From positions 1 through 11,248 of the forward strand of contig CAXUEX010000092.1 in the NCBI GenBank assembly GCA_964250215.1: a DNA stretch of 11,248 nt, read 5' to 3'. The stretch comes from DAIDJM01 sp964250215 (GTDB lineage Bacteria; Pseudomonadota; Alphaproteobacteria; Acetobacterales; Acetobacteraceae). A program made the position numbers and the translations under genes. Below, piece by piece: positions 1 to 5,815 of the stretch. A model generated the notes under the pieces. That model was not told the DNA's origin and did no database searches. It worked only from the letters and a program-made list of their open reading frames with translations. The stretch's first letter is position 1. Each line of letters begins with the position of its first letter.

Positions 1-26
1 CCGCTTGTTCAGCGGCGCGCGGGGCG

Positions 27-57
27 TGGCGGATGGCGCTGCGCTTATCCGCCCTAC
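27..57. repeat. REP-like palindromic element downstream of dapD
   Basis: A short palindrome lies 30 bp past the dapD stop. The 7-base arms GGCGGAT (28-34) and ATCCGCC (47-53) are perfectly complementary around a 12-base loop, and the unit is flanked by GT and TAC. The arrangement (GTAGGGCGGAT, then GCGCAGCGCC, then ATCCGCC on the minus strand) resembles the dispersed extragenic palindromes common in proteobacteria. It is placed so that it could end or protect the argB-dapD transcript. No T-run follows, so it is not a textbook intrinsic terminator. Only one copy was noticed in this window, so the repeat assignment rests on resemblance. Confidence 0.55.
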
Positions 58-86
58 TCGCTGAATCGGGCAAAGCAGATCCCGCT

Positions 87-944
87 CTAATTCCGCAACA
101 ACTCGTTGATCGCCGTCTTTGCCCGCGTCTGCGCATCCACCCGCTTCACGATCACCGCGCATCCCAGCGAAGGGCCGGCCGACCCGTCCGGCAGCGCCCG
201 CCCCGGCAGCGTGCCCGGCACCACCACCGAATATTCCGGCACCCGGCCCACGGTAATCTCGCCCGTGTCGCGATCCACCACCTTCGTCGAGCCGCCGATG
301 AAAACCCCCATCGCCAGCACCGCGCCACGCTCCACGATCGCGCCCTCCGCCACCTCGGATCGAGCGCCGATGAAAACCTCGTCCTCGATGATCACCGGCC
401 CGGACTGCAACGGTTCCAGGACGCCGCCGATCCCCGCGCCGCCGCTGATGTGGCAGTTACGCCCGATCTGCGCACAGCTTCCCACGGTGGCCCACGCATC
501 AACCATGGTTCCGCGATCGATATAGGCGCCCACATTCACGAAGCACGGCATCAGCACCACATCCGGCGCCACATACGCCGAATGCCGCACGATCGCGCCC
601 GGCACCGCGCGAATGCCGGAATCGCCGAAACGCTGCGCCCCCCAATGCGCGAATTTCAGCGCCACCTTGTCCCAGTTCGGAGCGCCGCCCACGCCGCGCA
701 CCAGCGTATTGGGATGCAGCCGGAACGACAGCAGCACCGCCTGCTTCAGCCACGCATGAACCAGCCAGCCGCCATCCACGCGCTGCGCCACGCGCAATTC
801 ACCGCTATCCAGCTTCTCCAGCGCCGTCTCGATGGCCGCCCGATCGTCGCCGCCGGTGCGCGGGGTGATCGCATGGCGGGCTTCCCACAGCGCCTCGATA
901 TGCGCGTGCAGATCGGCATACGGATCGGGCTGCGGCTGCGTCAC
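87..944 (-). CDS. dapD: 2,3,4,5-tetrahydropyridine-2,6-dicarboxylate N-succinyltransferase (DapD)
   Basis: DapD transfers succinyl from succinyl-CoA to tetrahydrodipicolinate in the succinylase branch of lysine/diaminopimelate synthesis, in the cytoplasm. The 285-residue product matches the family's usual length (about 275-285). It has an N-terminal helical domain (residues 10-100) and then a left-handed beta-helix of hexapeptide repeats (about 105-245). The most diagnostic stretch is 138-195, with VGAYIDRGTMVDAWATVGSC, GGVLEPLQ and EDEVFIGARSE. The C-terminus (CAVIVKRVDAQTR) is also typical. The start is taken as GTG at 944, because family similarity begins there (TQPQPDPYADLHAHIEALW); the longer in-frame reading to 1061 only crosses argB in another frame. 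GTG overlaps the argB stop as GTGA and no good Shine-Dalgarno is visible, so translation is probably coupled to argB. Function is secure; the start is likely. Confidence 0.96.
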   Translation of the reverse strand: MTQPQPDPYADLHAHIEALWEARHAITPRTGGDDRAAIETALEKLDSGELRVAQRVDGGWLVHAWLKQAVLLSFRLHPNTLVRGVGGAPNWDKVALKFAHWGAQRFGDSGIRAVPGAIVRHSAYVAPDVVLMPCFVNVGAYIDRGTMVDAWATVGSCAQIGRNCHISGGAGIGGVLEPLQSGPVIIEDEVFIGARSEVAEGAIVERGAVLAMGVFIGGSTKVVDRDTGEITVGRVPEYSVVVPGTLPGRALPDGSAGPSLGCAVIVKRVDAQTRAKTAINELLRN

Positions 945-1840
945 CGGTGGATCAGGGTCCCAGGGCCCGCCTCGGTGAACAATTCCAGCAGCACCGCATG
1001 GGGCACGCGGCCGTCCAGAATCACGCAGCCGCGCGCCCCCTGGCCCAGCGCCTCCAGGCAATTTTCCACCTTCGGAATCATGCCGCCATGAATCGTGCCG
1101 TCGGCAATCAGCGCCCGCGCTTCCACGGCTGTCAGCTCCGCCATCAGCTTGCCGTTTCGGTCCAGCACGCCCGGCACGTCGGTCAGCATCAGCAGCCGCG
1201 TTGCATTCAACGCCCCGGCCAGCGCCCCGGCCACATCGTCGGCATTGATGTTGTAGGTCCGACCGTCCGCGCCCATGCCCAGCGGCGCCACCACCGGGAT
1301 CAGCCCGCTGCCGGTGAGTGCATGGATCACGCGCACATCCACGGCCTCCGGCTCGCCCACGAAGCCCAGATCCACCACCTGTTCCGGGTCAGCATCGGTG
1401 CCGCGCGCCGGGCGGCTAAGCTTGCGCGCCCGGATCAATCCCGCATCCTTGCCGGAAATTCCCACCGCCAGCGCCCCGGCGCGATGGATCAGCTCCGCCA
1501 CCTGTTTGTTCACGGTGCCGGCCAGCACCATCTCCACCACTTCCACCATGGCCGCGTCGGTCACGCGCAGCCCATCGACGAATTCCGAACGGATTGCCAG
1601 CCGCTGCAGCATCGCGCTGATCTGCGGGCCGCCGCCATGCACCACCACCGGGTTCATGCCCACCTGTTTCAGCAGCGCGATGTCGCGCCCGAATTCCGGC
1701 GCCAGGCCCTCGCCCATCGCGGCACCGCCGAATTTCACCACCACCGTCGCCCCGGCATAGCGGCGCAGGAACGGCAGCGCGTGCGCCAGTATCCGCGCCT
1801 GCTCGGTGGCGCGCCGCAGCGCCTCGGGATCGTCGGTCAT
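941..1840 (-). CDS. argB: Acetylglutamate kinase (ArgB)
   Basis: This enzyme phosphorylates N-acetyl-L-glutamate with ATP, the second step of arginine synthesis by the acetylated route; it is cytoplasmic. The 299-residue product carries the amino acid kinase signatures: VVVKFGGAAM (33-42), VVHGGGPQ (66-73), substrate loop GLRVTD (90-95), NINADDVAGA (197-206), LTDVPGVLD (219-227) and GGMIPKVE (252-259) with Lys257. An extra N-terminal helix (about residues 8-27, EQARILAHALPFLRRYAG) precedes the first strand. In this family that helix marks the hexameric, arginine-inhibited form, so feedback inhibition by arginine is inferred. The ATG at 1840 is immediately preceded by a repeat arm and has no recognisable Shine-Dalgarno. 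The 3' end overlaps dapD by 4 bp, implying one transcript. Confidence 0.97.
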   Translation of the reverse strand: MTDDPEALRRATEQARILAHALPFLRRYAGATVVVKFGGAAMGEGLAPEFGRDIALLKQVGMNPVVVHGGGPQISAMLQRLAIRSEFVDGLRVTDAAMVEVVEMVLAGTVNKQVAELIHRAGALAVGISGKDAGLIRARKLSRPARGTDADPEQVVDLGFVGEPEAVDVRVIHALTGSGLIPVVAPLGMGADGRTYNINADDVAGALAGALNATRLLMLTDVPGVLDRNGKLMAELTAVEARALIADGTIHGGMIPKVENCLEALGQGARGCVILDGRVPHAVLLELFTEAGPGTLIHR

Positions 1841-1841
1841 G

Positions 1842-1973
1842 TTCAGTTGTCAGTTGCCAGTCGTCAGTTTTCAGAAAAGCAAGCCGATCGGCTATTAGGG
1901 CCCCTTCGCAATGCGGACCCGTGCCCTGTCCCCCGACACTCTGGCAACTGAAAACTGGCAACTGGAAGCTGAA
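1842..1973. repeat. Inverted pair of 33-bp CAGTTGCCAGT-type arms between argB and the ABC transporter gene
   Basis: The left arm is 1842-1874 and the right arm 1941-1973. The reverse complement of the right arm aligns to the left arm without gaps at about 26 of 33 positions, sharing the block CAGTTGCCAGT and a second CAGTT. Each arm is itself made of short degenerate units (TCAGTTGCCAG, TTTTCAG), much more A/T-rich than the surrounding genes. The 66-bp spacer contains a 10-bp palindrome, GCCGATCGGC (1883-1892). The element fills nearly the whole divergent spacer, so it sits in the 5' leaders of both argB and the transporter. Its origin and role are unknown. Confidence 0.7.
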
Positions 1974-1991
1974 TCCAGCACCCAGCGCCTG

Positions 1992-3704
1992 ATGCGCCGG
2001 CTTTGGCGTGAGCACATCAGCCGCTACCGCCTCCAGGTCGGCCTCGTGCTGCTGCTCACCGGCGTCATGGCCGCGCTCTCGGCCGCCTACCCGGTGGTGA
2101 TCAAGCGCGCGCTCGACATGTTCGAGGCCAAGGACCAGCGCATCCTCTACCAGATCCCGGCCCTGGTGCTCGCCGTGACGGCCGCCAAGGGCGCCAGCCA
2201 GTATGGCCAGATCGTGCTCGTGCAGCGCCTGGTGCTGCTGGTGATCCGCGATCTGCAGAACCGCATGTTCCACCATCTGGTGCACGCCGACCTCGCCCGC
2301 GTGGAACGCGACGCCCCGGCCGGCCTCGCCGCGCGCTTCACCACCGATGCCGCCACCATCCGCGAGTCGATGATCCGCGCTGTTAATGCGGTGGGCGACG
2401 CGGTGACGGTGGTCGGCCTCGCGGTTTCCATGGTGTATCTCGACTGGGAGTTCTCGCTCGTCGCCGCCGCGCTCTATCCGCTCGCCGCCATTCCCATCCA
2501 GCGCGTCGGCCGCCGCGTCCGCCGGGCTTCGGGCGGCATGCAGGAACGCATGGGCGAAACCGCCACGCTGCTCACCGAAAGCTTCGCCCAGGCCCGAACG
2601 GTGCGCGCCTATCGACTGGAGCAGGAAGAAATCGGCCGCGCCGGCGCCACGTTCCAGGCGCTGTTCCACTCGCTGAACCGCATGACGCGTAGCCGCGCCC
2701 GCATCGATCCGTTCCTGGAAATCCTCGGCGGCGCGGCCGTCGCCGCGGTGCTCGGCTTTGCCGGCTGGCGCGCCGCCCACGGCGGCAACACGCTCGGCGA
2801 TTTCTCCGGCTTCGTCGCCGCCCTGCTGCTCGCCTCCCGCCCCGTTCGCTCGCTCGGCGCGCTGAATGCCGCGCTGCAGGAAGGTACCGCGGGCCTGATC
2901 CGCGTCTTCGGCGTGATCGACGAACCGTCCGACGTCACCGAACGGCAAGGCGCCCAGTTGCTACCCGCCGGAAGCGGCCATTTGCGCTTCGATCGCGTCC
3001 GCTTCGTCTATCCCGATGGCCGCGAAGGCCTGCGTGGCCTCAGCTTCGAAGCCCGGCCCGGCCTTACCGTCGCGCTGGTGGGCGCGTCGGGCGCCGGCAA
3101 ATCCACGGCCCTCGCCTTGATCCCGCGGCTATACGATGCCAGCGAAGGCCGCATCGTGCTCGACGGCGCCGATATCCGCGACGTGACGCTTCCCAGCCTG
3201 CGCGATGCCATCGCCTATGTCGGCCAGGACACGCTGCTGTTCGATGCCAGCGTCGGCGCCAATATCCGCATGGGCCGACCGAACGCCGACGATGCCGCGG
3301 TGTGGCACGCCGCCGAAGCCGCCGCGGCTGCCGGGTTCATCGAAGCGTTGCCCGATGGCCTGCAAACCTTTGTCGGCACGAATGGCGGCCGGCTTTCCGG
3401 CGGCCAGCGCCAGCGCGTCGCACTGGCGCGCGCGCTGCTGCGCAATCCCCGCGTGCTGCTGCTGGATGAAGCCACCAGCGCGCTGGATGCCGAAAGCGAA
3501 GCCGCCGTGCAGCAGGCGCTCGCCCATCTCCGCGCCGGCCGTACCACCATCATCGTCGCCCACCGGCTTTCCACCGTGCGCGACGCCGATCTGGTGGTGG
3601 CGATGGCCGACGGCGCGGCGGTGGAGCAGGGCACCCACGCCGAACTGATGGCCGCCGACGGCCTGTATGCCCGCCTGGTGCGCACGCAGGCTTTCGTGGA
3701 ATGA
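1992..3704 (+). CDS. ABC exporter half-transporter, fused membrane and ATPase domains (MsbA-like)
   Basis: This is an inner-membrane ABC exporter subunit of 570 residues, expected to work as a homodimer (or with a partner not in this window). The N-terminal half is a type-I exporter membrane domain with hydrophobic helices at about residues 14-37, 52-72, 130-150, 153-172 and 242-292. The ATPase domain has an A-loop aromatic in FVYPDG, Walker A GASGAGKST (364-372), Q-loop VGQD, signature LSGGQ (468-472), Walker B LLLLDE with Glu493, D-loop SALDAES and H-loop His524 (AHR). The substrate cannot be read from sequence; lipid or hydrophobic export is the usual role of this class. ATG 1992 was chosen because family-like sequence (RRLWREH) begins there. 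An in-frame ATG at 1911, with AGGG 10 bases upstream, would add 27 residues, part of them encoded by the repeat arm. The gene is divergent from argB. Confidence 0.93.
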   Translation: MRRLWREHISRYRLQVGLVLLLTGVMAALSAAYPVVIKRALDMFEAKDQRILYQIPALVLAVTAAKGASQYGQIVLVQRLVLLVIRDLQNRMFHHLVHADLARVERDAPAGLAARFTTDAATIRESMIRAVNAVGDAVTVVGLAVSMVYLDWEFSLVAAALYPLAAIPIQRVGRRVRRASGGMQERMGETATLLTESFAQARTVRAYRLEQEEIGRAGATFQALFHSLNRMTRSRARIDPFLEILGGAAVAAVLGFAGWRAAHGGNTLGDFSGFVAALLLASRPVRSLGALNAALQEGTAGLIRVFGVIDEPSDVTERQGAQLLPAGSGHLRFDRVRFVYPDGREGLRGLSFEARPGLTVALVGASGAGKSTALALIPRLYDASEGRIVLDGADIRDVTLPSLRDAIAYVGQDTLLFDASVGANIRMGRPNADDAAVWHAAEAAAAAGFIEALPDGLQTFVGTNGGRLSGGQRQRVALARALLRNPRVLLLDEATSALDAESEAAVQQALAHLRAGRTTIIVAHRLSTVRDADLVVAMADGAAVEQGTHAELMAADGLYARLVRTQAFVE

Positions 3705-3742
3705 GTTTGGAAGAAGAACTACCCGACGGCTGCTTGTCGTTT

Positions 3743-3991
3743 CTAAGCGTGCCCGGCCGGCACAAGGCACTCCGTGCTCGTCTCCCGCAGCAGCGTCGCG
3801 AACAGCATCAGCGCGTCGGCGGCGCCCCGGTCCTGCAACGTGCCGCTCACGAACTGCACCGCGAACAATTCGACCTGATCGGCAATGATCAGCGCCGCCT
3901 GCCGCAACGCCTGGCGCGAAATCTGAACCTGCAATTCGTCGGAAAGCGTCTGCCATTCGCTCGCCGACGCATCCTGTGGCACGGAATACAT
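3743..3991 (-). CDS. Small protein of unknown function, 82 residues
   Basis: I do not recognise this family. The product begins MYSVPQDASASEWQTLSDEL and appears mainly alpha-helical, with an amphipathic stretch around residues 12-40 (LSDELQVQISRQALRQAALI) and a hydrophobic middle (ADQVELFAVQFV). It is mildly acidic, with no signal peptide and no clear membrane segment. Codon choice is GC3-rich like its neighbours, and an AGGG lies about 9 bases before the ATG, which supports a real gene. It starts 23 bp after the rlmB stop on the same strand, so it may be the last gene of an rlmB transcript. It is convergent with the ABC transporter gene, whose stop is 38 bp away. Confidence 0.65.
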   Translation of the reverse strand: MYSVPQDASASEWQTLSDELQVQISRQALRQAALIIADQVELFAVQFVSGTLQDRGAADALMLFATLLRETSTECLVPAGHA

Positions 3992-4014
3992 GGGCGCACC
4001 CTATCGCGCCCGCG

Positions 4015-4839
4015 TTAACGTGAAGTTCCGTCCCGCGTCAGCTCGTATAGCGCCACCGTCGCCGCGGCCGATACGTTCAGGCTCTCCATGCGTCCCGGCA
4101 TCGAAAGCCCGGCGGTTTCGTCGCAGGTCTCGCGCGTCAGCCGACGCAAGCCCTCGCCCTCGGCCCCCAGCACCAGCGCCACCCGCCGCTCGCGCAAACT
4201 CGCACCATGCAGCGCCGGGGCCGAAGCCGCCAGGCCCACCGTCCACAACCCGGCCGCCTTCAGCGCCACCAACGTGCGCGCCAAATTCACCGCCCGGATC
4301 ACCGGCACAATCTCCAGCGCCCCCGAAGCCGCCTTCGCCAGCGCCCCGGTTTCCTCGGGCGCATGACGGTCCTGCACGATCACGCCGGCCACGCCGAACG
4401 CCGCCGCCGAACGCAATATGGCGCCCACATTCCGCGGATCGCTCACCTGATCCAGCACCAGCACCGGCCCGGGCCGTTCCAGCATCGCCGCGAGCGCCGG
4501 CGGCGGCAGCGGATCGGCCAGCAGCGCCACGCCCTGGTGCACCGCATCCCGACCCAGCATCTGATCCAGCCGCGCGCGCTCGATGCGTTCCGGCGCCAGT
4601 GCCCAGGGCGGCCGGATGCGCTCGCTCAGCGAGCGCTCCGCCTCCTCGGTCAGCACCAGCCGCCGCAGCAGCCGCTGCGGATTGCCCAGCGCCGCCGTCA
4701 CCGCATGCAGCCCATACAGCCAAACGGAATTGCCGGGTGTGGCCGGTGGCCGCGATGCCATTGAGCCATGGCTGTGCGGCCGGTCGGTGCGCGGCCGGTT
4801 ATCGTGCGGTTGCCGGCCGGGGCGGTGCGGGGGGCGCAT
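4015..4839 (-). CDS. rlmB: 23S rRNA (guanosine-2'-O)-methyltransferase, SpoU/TrmH family (RlmB)
   Basis: The enzyme methylates a ribose 2'-OH in 23S rRNA (G2251 in E. coli numbering) using S-adenosylmethionine. The 274-residue product has an N-terminal RNA-binding domain (about 38-110, starting LYGLHAVTAAL and ending AVHQGVALLADP) and a SPOUT knot domain. The three SpoU motifs are visible: motif 1 at 130-149 (DQVSDPRNVGAILRSAAAFG), motif 2 at 223-232 (VLGAEGEGLR) and motif 3 at 246-264 (SMPGRMESLNVSAAATVAL). Motif 3 usually starts with IPM; here it is LSM. ATG 4839 gives a basic His/Pro/Arg-rich leader of 26 residues, a type of extension seen in alphaproteobacterial RlmB. ATG 4761 would give 248 residues, nearer the E. 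coli length. Neither start has a clear ribosome binding site. It is divergent from the tRNA-Tyr gene. Confidence 0.92.
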   Translation of the reverse strand: MRPPHRPGRQPHDNRPRTDRPHSHGSMASRPPATPGNSVWLYGLHAVTAALGNPQRLLRRLVLTEEAERSLSERIRPPWALAPERIERARLDQMLGRDAVHQGVALLADPLPPPALAAMLERPGPVLVLDQVSDPRNVGAILRSAAAFGVAGVIVQDRHAPEETGALAKAASGALEIVPVIRAVNLARTLVALKAAGLWTVGLAASAPALHGASLRERRVALVLGAEGEGLRRLTRETCDETAGLSMPGRMESLNVSAAATVALYELTRDGTSR

Positions 4840-4865
4840 GAGCCGCGGCTATACCGCCGCTCGCG

Positions 4866-4894
4866 TTGACAACCAAACGGCCCGGGCATACCCA
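4866..4894 (+). promoter_or_regulatory. Likely sigma70-type promoter of tRNA-Tyr
   Basis: A perfect -35 hexamer TTGACA lies at 4866-4871. A spacing of 17 bases leads to TACCCA (4889-4894), a weak -10. Transcription would start near 4901, a few bases before the mature tRNA 5' end at 4907, which is sensible for a tRNA gene. The strong -35 and its position support the call; the -10 is the weak part. Confidence 0.5.
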
Positions 4895-4906
4895 GCCAAG
4901 CCCGGC

Positions 4907-4993
4907 GGAGGGGTGCCCGAGTGGCTAAAGGGGACGGACTGTAAATCCGTTGCTGTAATGGCTACGTTGGTTCGAATCCAACCCCCTCCACCA
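4907..4993 (+). tRNA. tRNA-Tyr (anticodon GTA), CCA encoded
   Basis: The cloverleaf can be drawn fully. The acceptor stem pairs GGAGGGG (4907-4913) with CCCCTCC (4983-4989), followed by discriminator A and encoded CCA (4991-4993). The anticodon stem ACGGA/TCCGT closes the loop CTGTAAA with anticodon GTA at 4941-4943. The T-arm is GTTGG-TTCGAAT-CCAAC. A long variable arm (about 4951-4966) makes it a class II tRNA, as expected for bacterial tRNA-Tyr. It decodes UAC and UAU. Confidence 0.98.
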
Positions 4994-5042
4994 TCCATGC
5001 CGATTGCAACAATCTATTCGCATTAAGAATAATTGGCTATCG

Positions 5043-5112
5043 GCCGTCCTGCCGATTTGGCGTTCCGGCATGGGCGTCAGATACGAAATCACCTCCCAAC
5101 CGGCAGGACGGC
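5043..5112 (+). promoter_or_regulatory. Leader inverted repeat that would mask the hydrolase ribosome binding site
   Basis: GCCGTCCTGCCG (5043-5054) and its exact reverse complement CGGCAGGACGGC (5101-5112) are separated by 46 bases; allowing two mismatches the pairing extends inward to about 18 bp. The right arm contains the only good Shine-Dalgarno, AGGA (5105-5108), 8 bases before the ATG at 5117. If both arms lie on the same mRNA, the stem would hide the ribosome binding site. A DNA-level operator with two inverted half-sites is an alternative. The inverted repeat is seen directly; a regulatory role is inference. Confidence 0.45.
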
Positions 5113-5116
5113 TATC

Positions 5117-5815
5117 ATGCCAATGTCAACCCTCGTTCTGATCCCCGGTCTCGGCAGCGACGCGGCCATCTGGCAGCCGACGATCGCGGCGCTGCAGGGC
5201 GAGGTGTCCTGCCTCGTCGGCGATACCCTGAACGACGACACGCTTTCCGGCATGGCCCGCCGCATCCTCGTCCAGGCGCCGCAGAGCTTCGCCTTGGCCG
5301 GCGTTTCCATGGGCGGCATGGTGGCGTTGGAGCTGATGCGGATCGCGCCCGAGCGCGTGACGCAATTGGCACTCGTGGACACCAACGCGCGGCCGGACAC
5401 TTTGGGGCGCAAGGCCTACCGCCACCTGGCCAATCTCGTGGTGGGGACAACCCGAGATTTCCGGCGCCTGGCGGAGCGCAGCCTAGGCTCGCTCGTGCAT
5501 CCGGCCACGCCGGAACACATCCGCGCGGAACTCGTGGCGATGAGCCTGCGCGTCGGAACCCGAACCTACATCCGGCAGAACCGCGCCCTGGGCGCACGGG
5601 CGGACCTGCGGAAAATCCTGCCGGGCATCGCCATTCCCACCGCCGTGATCGTCGGCCAGGACGACCGGACAACGCCTGTCGGCCTGTCCCAGGAAATCCA
5701 CGCCCTCACGCCGGGATCAACGCTGCAGATCATTCCGGATTGTGGCCACCTTCCTCCTATCGAGAAGCCGGAGATCACGGCCGCCTCCCTCAAGGCGCTG
5801 ATGCAGCAGCGCTGA
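5117..5815 (+). CDS. Alpha/beta hydrolase-fold protein
   Basis: This is a 232-residue serine hydrolase of the alpha/beta fold, probably cytoplasmic since no signal peptide is seen. The oxyanion-hole region is LIPGLGSD (8-15), the nucleophile elbow is GVSMG with Ser64 (62-66), the acid is most likely Asp183 in GQDDRTTP (180-187), and the base is His211 in CGHLPP. It resembles the esterase/enol-lactonase/BioH-like branch, but the cap domain (about 95-165) does not reveal the substrate, so no gene symbol is given. The start at ATG 5117 is set by AGGA at 5105-5108; a second in-frame ATG at 5123 is possible. It lies 123 bp downstream of tRNA-Tyr with no evident promoter of its own, so read-through from the tRNA promoter is conceivable. 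Its leader holds a strong inverted repeat. Confidence 0.88.
   Translation: MPMSTLVLIPGLGSDAAIWQPTIAALQGEVSCLVGDTLNDDTLSGMARRILVQAPQSFALAGVSMGGMVALELMRIAPERVTQLALVDTNARPDTLGRKAYRHLANLVVGTTRDFRRLAERSLGSLVHPATPEHIRAELVAMSLRVGTRTYIRQNRALGARADLRKILPGIAIPTAVIVGQDDRTTPVGLSQEIHALTPGSTLQIIPDCGHLPPIEKPEITAASLKALMQQR

Noticed and set aside
33..1091. A 352-codon plus-strand ORF across dapD
   Set aside because: His/Arg/Pro-rich shadow of dapD and the argB end; dapD is unmistakable on the other strand.
1416..2948. A 510-codon minus-strand ORF spanning argB, the spacer and half of the ABC gene
   Set aside because: It is antisense to the clear ABC transporter and shifted against argB. Its composition (Gly/Glu/Ala/His-rich, low complexity) is that of a GC-rich shadow frame, and no domain is recognisable.
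3720..3742. Bidirectional terminator between the ABC gene and the convergent small gene
   Set aside because: Only a 4-bp stem (CGAC/GTCG) could be found.
5016..5032. A/T-rich hairpin TATTC/GAATA after tRNA-Tyr as a terminator
   Set aside because: Five mostly A-T pairs and no following T-run; not stable enough to support the call.
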